Positions 44,500-55,772 of a stretch of 64,000 nucleotides of DNA are shown here, one piece after another. Numbering within the stretch: the stretch's first letter is position 1; each line of letters opens with the position of its first letter. The notes under the pieces are model-generated. The model saw only the letters and a program-made list of their open reading frames with translations. It had not been told where the DNA came from and did no database searches. Source of the stretch: Tolypeutes matacus (Eukaryota > Chordata > Mammalia > Cingulata > Chlamyphoridae); assembly GCA_026826555.1 (NCBI GenBank), contig JAKSZT010054324.1, positions 2,273,143 to 2,337,142 on the forward strand. The letters run 5' to 3'. Made by a program: the position numbers and the translations under genes.

Positions 44500-45950
44500 T
44501 TATTTTAATTGATTTTTATTGTGATGATTGTAGATTCATATGGAATTGTAGGAAATAATACAGGGAAATATCATGTGCCCTTTACCTAGTTTTGCCCAAT
44601 AATAACACTTTAGAAAACTATGTACAATATACAGTGTCACAACCTGGATATTAAAATTGATATAATTAACTGGCCTGTCTCCAGATTTCCCAAATTAAAC
44701 CTGGACTCTTGTGTGCATTTGTATTTAATTCTATATAACTTTATCACATTCATAGGCTTATATAGCTGCCACCACAGTCAACATATAGAACACGTATATT
44801 ACCCCAAGGATTCTTCGCATTTCCCCTTATATAACAACTCTCACTGGTTCCACCCCGATTCCTAAACCCTGTCAACCAGTAATCCTTTCCCCATTTCAAA
44901 AATTATATCACTTCGAAATTGTTCTGTAAATGGAATGAATCATACAGTGTGTAATCTCTTGGGTCTGTCTTTTTTAACTCAGAGTAATCCTCTGGATATT
45001 TGTCCAAGTTGTTGCATATATCAATATTTTGTTCCTTTTTATTGGTGAGTAAAATTCTATGATATGAATGCACCACAGTATATATAATCACCCATTAAAG
45101 GATATCTGCACTGTCTCTTGATTTTGGATATTAGAAATAAAACTACTAGGAACATATACATAAATGTTTTTGTGTGAACATAAATATTCATTTCCTGGGT
45201 TAAGTGTTCAAAAGTATGATTGCTGGGTTTTATGGTAATTGCATGTTTAATTTTAAAATAAACTTTCCAGAATGATGTACTATTTTACATTCCCAATGGC
45301 AATGTACAAGTGATCCGATTTTTCAGCATACTCACCAACATTTGTTTCCACTATTTTTCAGTTTAACCATTTTGATAGTTATATAGTGATATCTCATTGC
45401 GCTTCAATTTCATTTCCTTCATGTGCAAGGTACTGCACATATTTTATTTTGCTTTTGCCATCACTACATTCTCTTTGGTGAATTGTTTTTTCAAAGCCCT
45501 TTGCTAATTTTCTGATTGAATCATTTGTTTGTTCACTAGTGAGTTTTAAGAGTTCTTTATATATTGTAGATACTAGTCCTTATCATATGTATGATTTGCA
45601 AACATTCTCTCCCATTCTGTAGCTTGCCTTTTCATTCTCTTCACTTGAGCTTTGGCACAATATTTTTTAAAATTTTGATGATGTCTAATTTGCTATGTTT
45701 TTCTTTTGTGGATCATTATTTAGTGTCAAGTCTAAGAACTCTAAGCCTAACCTTAAATCCCAAAGAATATTTAATTTTTCTTAAAAGTTTTATAATTTTG
45801 TATTTTGTATTTGTATGTGATCCCTTTTGTATTAAGGCATGAGGTATATCTTGATTACTATTTCTATAAAGTTAGTCTTAATACTGGGTGAAGTGATTCC
45901 TCCCACTTTATTCTTGTCAAGATTGTACTTAATTATTTTAATAACACAAT
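44500..45950 (-). mobile_element. Old L1 3' UTR plus ORF2 C-terminal fragment
   Basis: Classic minus-strand L1M 3' end: 'agattcatatggaattgta', 'acctggactcttgtgtgc', 'taaatggaatgaatcatac', 'gattgctgggttttatgg', 'cattcccaatggcaatg', 'gttttaagagttctttatat', 'ctcccattctgtagcttgcc' and 'gtattaaggcatgaggtata'. ORF2 is decayed. Frames here (44620-44865, 45591-45842) lie on the antisense strand of the element and are not genes. Confidence 0.85.
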
Positions 45951-45954
45951 TAGA

Positions 45955-46290
45955 AACATTTTCTGAACTAGTTTAAATATCATTGGAATTATATGTTCTT
46001 TGTGTTTACAATTTATTTTACCCCAGTGATTTTTCAAAATTTTGAAATATATCATGCATTTAGAAGTTATGTAAAATGAAAAGTTAAGACATAATAATGA
46101 AATGTATAATTGTATATTCACACCCAGGGTTAAGAAATGGAACTTGGCAAGTGCCTGAAACAGCCATTGAGATCCCTTCATGATTGTATTACCTTAACGC
46201 CACACCAATCTCTATCTAGATTCATCTTTTTTTTTTTCATTTCTATTTATATTCTTTGCATTTTATGACTGTATGCATCAATAGTATATG
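45955..46290 (-). mobile_element. Old L1M 3' UTR fragment
   Basis: 'tatcatgcatttagaagtta' and 'attcacacccagggttaaga' followed by 'aatggaacttggcaag' recall the L1M 3' UTR on the minus strand (cacccaggttaagaaa). Confidence 0.5.
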
Positions 46291-46945
46291 GTTTAATTTT
46301 GAAAAACTAGGCAGTCAGCAAATCTAGATGTATAAGGAAAGAATTTTCCCTATTAGATGAAAATTCTCAGGAGAATATATTCTGGTGTTAGCTTTCCTGA
46401 GACTTTACAAGAATAATTTCTGGAGATGCCAGGGGGCTAGGTCATGAATTAGTCTTGGGGGATATTAGAGTCATCATAGTCAAGGTATCTGGTAGGACTA
46501 TGACGTGGGTCAGATTCTGGATAACCAATAGAACATAGTCAGGGATTTTGATGTAAAACTTTTCATTTCCTACCTCCAATTCCAAAGAGTAAGTAAAATG
46601 TACACTGTATGCAGTTAGATGAATGTCCTTAGGGGATATAGGCAACAAGGGATGGACTGGGTATATGGTGCTGAAAAGCCAAGTACAGATACAAATCTGG
46701 ACCAGGCTCATTCAGATAATTTTGTCCTCAGATTATAAAAATGGTATATTAAAAATGAGGATATTGTCAATGACAGTCCTCAACATGTCTGTCTTGATCA
46801 TATCTCCCCATCTGCACTGCTTACTCTCCATGTCAATTCACAGCTGTTATCCTTGTCTCTCTTTTCACTGTATACTTCAGAATTTCCTTCATTGCTCATA
46901 CATGTTGCATTGTCTTACTGTTCCCCATGTGTTCCTCTTTCATCT
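46291..46945. other. Unannotated stretch
   Basis: No repeat recognised with confidence. Two overlapping frames (46442-46711 minus, 46623-46952 plus) show no domain. Confidence 0.45.
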
Positions 46946-46949
46946 ATGC

Positions 46950-47950
46950 TAGTATATTTATTATGAAAGAATGGATGGCAGGTAAAGATTTGAGAAGCTA
47001 TCTGAAAATGTCTTTTTCTTCCATAACACTTAGTTAATAGCTAGATCTCTAAGTTTAAAATAATTATCCTTTGGAGTTTTGTAAATATTATATCCTTGCA
47101 TTTACTCTTGTTATAGAGAGGTCAAGTACCACTTTGATTCCTGTCTCTTTATATGTTACCCTGTTTTCCCCATCTCTGGATACTTATTCAATATTCTCTC
47201 CATCCCTAGTACTCTGAATTTTTACACCATTATGCCTTATAAGGTTTATTTTCAGCCGTATTTGTATAATTAATGGCCCATGAAGTATAATAACATATAA
47301 CAGTTCAGAAAAAAAATTTTGGAATTGCATTTTTGATGATTTCTGCTCATTTGATTGGTTTATTCTTTCTTTTGAAAAGATCCTTTTAGAGCAGTGGATA
47401 TCTTTGATTTTTATATTTTTACTCCTGCTTTCCATATGTTTGTATTTTTTCTTTCTGCTTTCCTAGAGGTTTCTTCAACTTTCTATTTGAGCCTCTATTT
47501 TATTGAATTTTTCACTTATGCTTTTGTGCTTTTATCTTCCAAGAGTAACTTTTGTCTGTTTGTGTTAGAATGTTTCTTGATCCATGGATTCATGATACAT
47601 GAATCTGACCTCTCTGCCAATAATGAAAATTTATGTTAGTTTGATGAGCTTTTTCTTTCCCTTTGATTCCTCCAAAAATTTTCCCCATGCTTTCTCCATT
47701 ATAATTCTATATTCCACATCAAAAACTGTTTTTCTTAAATGTCTGGCATACCCTAGTTTTCTGAGTAATTAAATTATAGAAACTCAGGTTTAGAATGCTT
47801 TTCAATTTTGAGCTGCATTGTTAAGTTATCTAAGTGGACTAATTTGTCAGTTGCGGAAGCTCCGACATAGTTTCTTTTTGTCTTTCTTCTTGGGCTGGTG
47901 AGAACCTCCAGAAAAGTTTATTTCAACATTCAACCTAGATGGTAATGATA
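46950..47950 (-). mobile_element. Possible L1/HAL1 5' region, decayed
   Basis: T-rich sequence with 'tctgctttcctagaggtttc', 'cttttatcttccaagag' and 'gatccatggattcatgat' has the flavour of minus-strand HAL1/L1M 5' parts. Weak; based on general resemblance. Confidence 0.35.
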
Positions 47951-48335
47951 TACTTTCATATTCCAAGAAGGAAATGTGAGAAGACTAGAAGAATCAGGAT
48001 TTGGCTTTGAGAATTCATATAGATATTTAATCCCTATTTGTTCAGTATTCTAACTGTGCCTGACACTCCCCAATATAAACAACATCTATAGAGAACAAGT
48101 GTCAGAGAATAACATCTTTTGGAGGGAAGTGCATTTGTCAGTATCATGGAGTTAGAGCGCTATCTCGGGCTCTATGTGCTCTCAAACAGTTTTCACATAA
48201 TTCACATAATCCTTATTTTAGACACTACAACATTCTCATCTTCTAAATCCAAGAAGTATTAGGAGTAAGTGTTCAATCCTTCTTCTTAAGTGAGAAACAG
48301 CTGGTGACTTACTGAGGAATAAATTTTTTGACAAC
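47951..48335. other. Unannotated stretch
   Basis: No recognised feature. Confidence 0.45.
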
Positions 48336-48339
48336 TTTC

Positions 48340-48690
48340 ACAGTTTATTCTATGAATATGATTTTATTTGTGTTTTCATCCATTCCTTAACTGAATTTGG
48401 ATAATTTATATTTTTCTAGAAAATCATCCATTTTATTTTTATTTTCATATGTATTTTCAGAGATTTGTGGTCCATTCATATTTACATCTCGAGTTTTGTT
48501 CCTTTTCTTTTTCTATTTTTCATTTTCACTTTTCTCATTTTATTTCCTTTGTGAATAATGGCTTAAGTTTTGATTTTCTTCCTGAAAATTTAAATCTTGT
48601 ATATATTTATTCTTTCTTCTAATTTATTAATTTTTTATTTCCATATTTTTCAATATCATCTTCTATCTTTCCCTAGAATACAGTGAAGAG
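48340..48690 (-). mobile_element. L1 ORF2 fragment
   Basis: 'atttttctagaaaatcatcc', 'ttttcagagatttgtgg' and later 'cttctaatttattaatttt' match minus-strand ORF2 of old L1. Confidence 0.5.
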
Positions 48691-48879
48691 GGTTGTGGTC
48701 TTCTTTTTATTTCTGTCCTTTGCCAGATCCCACGAGGCACTTGGGATGACAGAAAGAGAGAAGTAAGGTTCAGAAGAGGATTCTCTAATAAACCTTTAAA
48801 ACTGGCCCTTACATCCAGTTCCTTTTCATAGGTGAGACACTTTCCAGCTGACTATGGTAGATATGTTACTAAAATAAAA

Positions 48880-49135
48880 ATTAAAAAGAAACAACATAAA
48901 GCAAAAGCAAGAACAAATAACATAGGACTGTGCAACAAAAACAGTGAACACTAATGTAAAAATTGTCTGTAGTTAATGATAAAATAATATAAATGCTGTT
49001 TTTTTTTCATGAATTGTAACAAATGTGCTATACTAATGCAAGGTGCTAATGATAGAATAGACATGGGAACTCTGTATTTTATGCTTGATTTTTTTTAAAC
49101 CTATACCGATTCTAATCAAAAAATAAAAAATGATC
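48880..49135 (+). mobile_element. L1 3' UTR tail
   Basis: 'acagtgaacactaatgtaaa', 'ctgtagttaatgataaa', 'aattgtaacaaatgtgctat', 'actaatgcaaggtgctaatg' and 'aaacctatacc' followed by 'aatcaaaaaataaaaaatg': the same 3' UTR type as the end of the L1 at 60060-60270. Confidence 0.8.
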
Positions 49136-49588
49136 CCCCAAATCTCAATACATAAATTTAAAGATGCTTCCAGATATTCTATACTATACATTTCATTTTT
49201 TCATTTTATAGATATTATCCAATAATATATTTCTAGCATTTCATGAATGTTTTTTTTAATGCTGTAATTTTCCTTCACATTTGTATATACAGTTGACCTT
49301 ATTAAACTCAAGGAGCTCTGTGATGGGGTTTTATTATTAAATCTAAATGTATCCTATTGCAATCAGAGAATGTGAATTGCACTCTTCTTTTTGTAATTTG
49401 TTCTTTGCCTTGTAACCACTTCAGCTGGCCATTTTGGTCTTCGTTATATTAATTATAATATTAACACTTTCATTTTCCTATTTTATACTCATTTTCATAA
49501 AGTAAGAAGACAAAGGATAATGAAATATTTAAATTAATTCACAAACTGCTGTAAAATAAAAATGTGGAAACAGTTATCAGAACCAATT
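49136..49588. other. Unannotated AT-rich stretch
   Basis: T-rich; may contain decayed L1, but I cannot place it. Confidence 0.4.
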
Positions 49589-49589
49589 C

Positions 49590-50540
49590 TGTCTGATAAG
49601 GAGCACTGCCTCATGAGAACATTCTCATATTTGTACTGTTAGCCACAGTCCATCTTCTATCACATGGGTCACTGTGTTATACAATTCCATGCCTTGTACA
49701 ATCTATCCAAAGTATACACTCATTGGTTAGAGTTGTGCAGTCATCGCCTCAGTAAATTGTTGAAAGTTTTCCTTAGCTCAAAAGAGAAAAAAATCTCATA
49801 CCCCCCCATTATTGACCCTTAGCATTGATATACCTTTGCTGACATTGATATAAGAATATTACAATATTTCTGTTAAATATAGTCCATTAGTTACATTATT
49901 TTTCCCATGCATCACTATATTTTTACCACCTTGTAATAGTGATGTACATTTGTTCTAGTTCATAGAAGAACAATCTTGCATTTGTACTATTAACCACAAT
50001 CCTCATCCACCTCCAGGTTCACTATGTTATTCAGTCCCTAGATTATGCTCCAGTTTTCTTTCAATTGACATTCACATCCCTAGACTACCCCTTTCAGTCA
50101 CAATCCCAATTATAACACAACTGTGTTAGTTATACTTACTATATGTATTAGCATCAACTCTATTCATTTCCACACTTTTACATCAAGCTAATTAAAAATT
50201 CTACAAACTTTAAGCATCAGTACCCCTTCTCAGTCCTCATCCTATTTCCTAGCATCCTACACTCTAAGATGTAACTCTTTGTCTTTATACTTCGTATTTA
50301 GTTCATATTAATGAGACCATACATTATTTGTCCTTTTGTGTATGTCTTATTTCACTTAGCATGATGTTTTCAATGTTCATCCATGTCATCATATGTGTTC
50401 CAATTTCATTTCTTATTACAGCATCATAGTATTCCATCATATGAATATACCTCATTTTGTTTATTCATTCATCGGTTGATGGACACTTGGGTTGTTGCCA
50501 TCTTTTGGCTATTGTGATGAAAGCTGCTATGAACATTGGC
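49590..50540 (-). mobile_element. L1 3' UTR and ORF2 end (3' part of internally deleted L1)
   Basis: Minus-strand L1: 'atctatccaaagtatacact', 'gtgcagtcatcgcctcag', 'ctatatttttaccacc', 'ttttcaatgttcatccatg', 'gcatcatagtattccatc', 'gttgatggacacttggg' and 'aaagctgctatgaacattg'. It ends abruptly at about 50540, where ORF1 sequence begins in the same orientation. Confidence 0.8.
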
Positions 50541-50720
50541 TATTTTTGTATGTATGCCTGCAATTTCTTCTTTGTGCTCCCCCAGTGTTGACTTAATATC
50601 CTTAATCTCTTTTGACATCTAATTGAATTTATTAAGGAGATTTGTTTGAACATCTATGATTAGTTGTCTCAACTCTTTCATCTTATCTGGAGGCTTAGCT
50701 TGCTATTTGGACTGGGCCAT
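50541..50720 (-). pseudogene. L1 ORF1 N-terminal remnant
   Basis: L1 ORF1 encodes a coiled-coil RNA-binding chaperone. Read on the minus strand from an ATG at 50720-50718, the frame gives MAQSK, a stop, then a Lys/Glu/Ile/Leu-rich coiled-coil-like stretch (KMKELRQLIIDVQTNLLNKF), another stop and MSKEIKDIKSTLGEHKEEIA. TAG stops fall at codons 6 and 34. Only about 60 codons remain before the junction with ORF2-end sequence at about 50540. The RRM and C-terminal domains are missing, so no functional protein can be made. Confidence 0.7.
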
Positions 50721-52345
50721 AGCTTCCTGTTTAGTATGGATTGTGATGTTTTGTTGGTGTCTTGCCATCTGATTTACTAAATGTATTTATTCTGGGTGCA
50801 GTTTCTCTCTAGGGCTTTCTATTGGATTGACTTTGTACTACAGCCCCTCTTTAATACTTGATTCAACTTAATTTGGAACTTTACAGTGTCTCACAGTTAG
50901 CAAATCTGGATTTTTTCGGTTCTTATTCATCTGTTTCTTGCCCTTTCTCCTGCTGGTTGTGGAGTAGGAGATGAGGACACAGATGGGACTGTAAGCTGTG
51001 GAGGCTGACGCTGCCTAGGTTGCCCCCAGAACCAATGAAGCTTCTCCCACCTTTTCCTGCCAGGGGAGGGACAGAGACACAGCTGTGTGCAATAAAACAA
51101 GCCTTGCAGTCCAAGACCATTGGTAGTTGCTTGGAGAGGCTGATGAAGCTCCATGCCCCTTCCTCCCCTGCCAGGGGCAGGGATGGGGCCACAGGTGTGG
51201 GCAGAAAACTAAGCTGAGTGGGACAAAACTACTACGGTTGCCAGGTAGACTGATGAAGCACTGGTCCCCTCCTCCATTGCCAAGGTCAGGGATGGAGCCT
51301 CAGGAGTGCCCAAAAATCTAGTCTGTGCAGGTCAGAAGCAACTAAAGTTGGCCGGAGTGGTTCAGGGAGCTTGGTTCTCCTCATGCCCTATCAGGGTAGG
51401 GATGGAACCACTGGTGTGCCCACTTAGCTACTCTATGTGGGCTGAAAGTTACTGCAGTTACAGAGAGGCTGAGGGAGGACTATTGCTCCTCCTCCCTATT
51501 GGGGCAGAGGTGGAGCCACAGATGTGTCCAACAGTCTAGGCCATGTGGACTGAAAGCAGCACAGTTGACTGGAGAGGCTGAGGGAATACTGTCCCTCCTC
51601 CTGCTGTATCAGGGGTAGAGAATGAGCCAGAGATCTGTTTAACAGTCTAGTTCATGTGGGCCAAAAAGGGCTCAGTTGCCTGGAGACACTGAGGAATCTC
51701 TGTCCCTTTTGCCCTGTCAGGGCTGGGGATGGAGCTACAGGTGTCCAACAATCTAGTCCATGCAGGCTAAAAGCCACTACAGTTGCCCAGAGAGGCTGGT
51801 GCAGGTCCCCACATTTTCCTCCTTGCCAGAAGAAGGGCTGGAGCCTAGGATAGGGTAGCAGTCTGATCTGGGTGGAAAGAAGCAGGTCCCTGCCATCACT
51901 GTGATTTTCAATCAGCCCTGCTTCCCCTCATGCCGGATTGGAGTTAAAATGGAGGCTACGAGCCCCTTTCCAAATTGGACTGTTCAAACTTTAGCTGTTC
52001 TTAGGATTAAACTTTAATCAACTAAATTTACTATTTAGTAACTGAAGTCAGTTCCCAACTATCTTTTCCTCCCCTGTTTTGGGGAAATGCAGCTTCTAAA
52101 TCCAGCCAGGGAATAGCTCCCAAGGTAAGCCATCTCCAGCAGCTCCCATGTGGTGTAGTGCTCGACTCATGAATCTTCACTGCAGATGGGCAGTCTCCTT
52201 CCTTTCTTCCGAGGATGTTGCAGGATGCTCTTCTGGTCTCCTGGCTTCCCCAAACAGTTGCTTTAGATAGCTCTGGGTGATTACTAACTGTATTGTAGGA
52301 AGAGCTGACTCTTGGAGCTCTTTATTCTGCTGCCATCTTTGAGCT
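50721..52345 (-). mobile_element. L1 5' UTR with internal tandem array
   Basis: GC-richer sequence upstream (minus strand) of the ORF1 remnant. Its far end, read on the minus strand, begins AAAGATGGCAGCAGAATA near 52340, like the start of many L1 elements (a YY1-type AAGATGGC box near the 5' terminus). It therefore appears to keep its true 5' end. Between 50944 and 51880 lies a ~110-bp tandem array (annotated separately). Overlapping frames of 64-89 codons on both strands arise from the GC-rich repeats. Confidence 0.7.
50944..51880 (-). repeat. Tandem array, ~110-bp unit, about 8 copies
   Basis: On the plus strand the word 'gggatggagccacaggtgtg' or a variant recurs at about 51069, 51182, 51291, 51401, 51511, 51620, 51729 and 51838, a spacing of 109-113 bp. 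Other unit landmarks also recur: 'ctagtccatgtgggctgaaa', 'gttgcctggagaggctgagg', 'ctcctcctgc' and 'caggggcag'. Units differ by roughly a fifth or more by eye, so the array is not freshly amplified. Its place, between an L1 5' end and an ORF1 start, suggests promoter monomers. Confidence 0.9.
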
Positions 52346-52555
52346 TTCATTCTTAAACACCTTTCATCTTTGATCATCCCAACTCACATCAGCTCTTTTT
52401 GCTGCTATTGGTCTGAAGAAGAGAAAATTATTCTGATTTTATTGGTTCATGTTTCTCTCATGTTCCCTTTCCTATTAAAGTTGGTTCCCCACTGTGATGG
52501 ACTAAGCTGAAAGCTCTCTCCAAAAGGGCAGTCTTGGCATACCCTGAAGGAATGA
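52346..52555. other. Short unannotated stretch
   Basis: No recognised feature. Confidence 0.4.
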
Positions 52556-52559
52556 GAAG

Positions 52560-52862
52560 TTTATGTTAAATGCACCAGCTCTGAAGTCCCAGGCTTGTCT
52601 TCCAATCCTAATTCAAATTGAGTGAACTTAGACTCAATAGAAGTTGTTAAATGGGTGACCTATGGAGAGCTTCTCTGTATATAGAATCACATCTAATTTA
52701 TCATTTTTACCTTTGGGTAATGAATATCATCCCCTTTTGCCTTCCCTTTCCTCATCGACAAAACTGGGTGTAACATAGTGTGTCTCAGAAGGGTATAAAG
52801 AGGATGAATGAGATGATGTTTGCCAAGGACTTAATCCAGTTTCTGGCACATAATAAACATAA
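52560..52862 (+). repeat. MIR relic
   Basis: 'accagctctgaagtccc', 'tcttccaatcctaattc', 'cctttcctcatcgacaaaac' and 'agtttctggcacataataaa' follow MIR order with a middle insertion. Confidence 0.7.
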
Positions 52863-53842
52863 TCAGCAATCAACAGTTACTGATTTTATCATGCAATCCA
52901 ACTCCTTCATTTTACAGATGGAAAGCTGAGACTCGGGATTACAGAGATGAAATTAGATCTAATCTCCTACTGTAAGCTCAGCACTTACCTAAAGGAGTGA
53001 AATCAGTCTTAATTTATCTTTTGTGTTTGCATGTGTGTGTTTCTGCATATATTCACAAGTATTAATGTAATACACAGCCAGAGTACAAATAGAGTATATG
53101 AATGCTATTGGGAAAAAAGAATATAAAACAACATTTGTTCTGTTTTAACATGGGTTGCATGTTTGTCCTTGCTATAGGATTGCTTTTGACCATTTTCTTC
53201 CTCTTCCTATATGAAATTATCTTATTTAATAACTTCTGTAAGAGTTATAGAACATTATTTATCAACTCTAGAGCCCATTGTTAGGAAGAATTTTTAGTGG
53301 CCAATTACAGCTTAATTATTATTATACCTGTTTTCTCCTAACAAGAATGGAGACATTTTAAGATTGGCTGATGTCTAAGGGATGAGCTGTGGAGGTCTTC
53401 CATGAAGAAATGGGTCAGAACTTTCCTTTTAATACACTGATCTAACAGGGCTGCATTGATGTCAAGGGTGATGTCTGAAATACTGTGGCAGACACCAGTT
53501 TTGATGGAATTTAGCAATTTTGTTCTTACACTAGTCCAGCTTCCCAGCACTCAGTTGTAATTCATATCCAAAATTGTTACCTTCACTGAATGAGGGCACC
53601 CCCATCAAGAGGCAGGTCTCTGCTTTTCAGGGTAAATACTTTTTATCTAGGACATCTTGGAGCAGGAATTTCCAGTACATAAATCCAGCTGTAAAAGAGT
53701 CAAATCTTCTCAGAATAGTATTTTAATTATAGATTATACCATCAGAATTTCATAAGGGTGGAATGTGAGACTGAGGATTTCCTAAAAACTTTGTCATGAT
53801 TTTATGGGTTTTTTAAAGAGGAAGAGTATAAAGATTTGAAAA
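52863..53842. other. Unique DNA, possible conserved non-coding sequence
   Basis: No repeat recognised between about 53090 and 53840. The block 53130-53560 is non-repetitive with a TAATTA-like word at 53313. Short frames at 53102-53284 (hydrophobic) and 53338-53550 (minus) have no recognised domain. Confidence 0.4.
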
Positions 53843-53844
53843 TC

Positions 53845-53997
53845 AGTATGTGGGTCTTAGACTAGCACCATCAGTACCACCCAGGTGTTTATTAGAAATG
53901 CAGAATCTTAGGTCTTACCCCAAACTTACTTAGTCAGAATCTTGTTTTAACAAGATCTGAGTCATTCATGTGCACATTAAACTTTGAGGAGCTCTGG
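53845..53997 (+). mobile_element. MER5-like hAT MITE relic
   Basis: 'agcaccatcagtaccaccca', 'ttattagaaatgcagaatct', 'ccaaacttacttagtcagaa' and 'aactttgaggagctctgg' match the MER5 family order (tagaaatgcagattct, tactgaatcagaa, agtttgagaacc). Confidence 0.8.
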
Positions 53998-54180
53998 TCT
54001 AATCCAGTGATGATCAAATTGCTTGTATGTTAAAATCACCTGGAGAAATTTTAAAAAGAGAGCTGTCCAAGCCCACCAGAGATTCTGATTTGATTGTTTG
54101 ACAGGGAGCACAGTCATCAGTATATTTTTAAAAGTTCCTCAGTTGATTGTAATAATTAGCTATGATTTAAGAACTACAGG
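53998..54180 (+). mobile_element. Second MER5/MER20-like hAT MITE relic
   Basis: Starts 'ccagtgatgatcaaattgc', then 'ttaaaatcacctggagaaat', 'ccagagattctgatttgat' and 'gatttaagaactaca': a separate element lying head-to-tail directly after the first. Confidence 0.75.
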
Positions 54181-55647
54181 TTTAATCATATGATAAGCAG
54201 CCATTGCATGAGGTCAGAGTTCCCTGGCTCTGTTGGATTCAACCCAAAGCCATATAAGTCTTATCTTTGACTCCAAATCAGAGACTAGATTAAAATGCTT
54301 ATTACAAACTTGCAAGCAACCTATTGGATCCAAGCATATAGGATTATGCTTGGCTATGGGAGAAGGTAGCAGACAGCAGCAAAGGCTGTCTTGTGTGCCC
54401 AGTGCTCTTCTGAGGATCGATGTCTAGTGCCCTTCAAAGGGCAGAGCAATAAAGTCTGTCCTGTTCTTAGCTTTCTCTATTTCAGAATCCTTTGTAATTC
54501 TATGGTTTAATTTTGAAGTTCCTGATATGTCATTTATTCCTTCAATAATTACACTGTTAGAAAGGCCTACCCACCCTCTCTAAGACTGTCTTCGGTAACA
54601 GAAAAAGGAAATGTCACTGACTGATTGAACATTTTAAGCTGCTTTACTTCAAATTCAGGGTGGGAGTGGTTACAAAAAGACAACTTTTAACTTGTAAGAA
54701 AACAGTGTAAACTGAACTCTGCAATTATGTAGATTTAGTCCTAGATAGACACAGCTTAGAGTCTTTTTAAGGGCAAACAAAAGTGCCTTTATATTACAAT
54801 AAACTTTCTCTCAGTATCCAAAGGAAGGGATTTTTTTCTACCCATGAATTCCTATAGAAATTATTGTTTGCACACATTTGTTTGATCATTAATAATGAAC
54901 TGATCTGTAATATTTCTCAAAGTAGGTCATAAACTTAATTTATTAGTATTCTCCCTTTACACAGGAGCTCATATTTTTCAGCACACCAGAATCTAAAATT
55001 TAACATGTTTTGGCTTTTGACTTTTATTGTTTTTTCTCATGGAGATTTTTCTTTCTTGTATATGTATATATGTGTGTGTATATGTGTATGTATGTACAGT
55101 GTTCTTTCTGTGATATTAATTGTATATATTAAAATGGTCCACATATAATGAACAAGGTCTGGCTCTTTTACAAGCCCTGAAGTTTAGACAATTGTGATAA
55201 AAAACATCTGTTCATCTTAACCTACTTAACACTCAGATGTGAGTACATAGCAAAGGGTAGGTCCTTATCCTGAGAGAGAACACTCCAACATTCCCTCTGG
55301 AAAGCTGCATTCCATATAAAAGACAGATTGACTTGTAAAATCCTATGTTTATTAATGCATTTTCCATGAAAAGGCACATAAAAGAAGTCACACCACATTA
55401 TATTAAAGGGACCACTCAGATTTACCCTTCCAATGTTACTTATTCCATTGATGCCATTTTATTTAAAATGATTATAAAAATATGAATTTATCCTTGAAAA
55501 GTTAGATTGCTCTAGACTATATTCACATCTCAATCAGGTCAAATAATGTCCCACCCTCTCTTTTTTCTTGAATTATAATTATGACACTACATAAATAGCT
55601 ATTCATATATTTAGTATTTAAAAAGCATCCCCTAATCAGTAATGGGC
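54181..55647. other. Unannotated AT-rich stretch
   Basis: No repeat recognised except a TA/TG simple patch at 55055-55100. The frame at 54233-54427 has no recognised domain. Confidence 0.5.
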
Positions 55648-55652
55648 ATTTT

Positions 55653-55772
55653 TATTGTATTGTATTGTATTGTATTGTATTGTATTGTATTGTATTGTAN
55701 NNNNNNNNNTATTGTATTGTATTGTATTGTATTGTATTGTATTGTATTGTATTGTATTGTATTGTATTGTAT
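55653..55772 (+). repeat. (TATTG)n pentanucleotide array with 10-N gap
   Basis: Perfect TATTG repeats on both sides of N10 (55700-55709): about 9 units to the left and over 12 to the right. The periodic Tyr/Cys/Ile/Val/Leu frames across it are artefacts. Confidence 0.97.

Noticed and set aside
44500..45950. Possible short membrane-protein genes (hydrophobic plus-strand frames)
   Set aside because: These frames are antisense to decayed L1 ORF2 and its 3' UTR; T-rich antisense L1 always looks hydrophobic.
50923..51853. Cluster of overlapping 64-89-codon frames on both strands, resembling a repeat-protein gene
   Set aside because: They follow the 110-bp tandem unit of an L1 5' region. The unit length is not a multiple of three in most copies, so no continuous repeat protein is encoded.
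50944..51880. CRISPR-like array
   Set aside because: Units are contiguous and diverged with no alternating constant repeats and unique spacers; the genome is mammalian.
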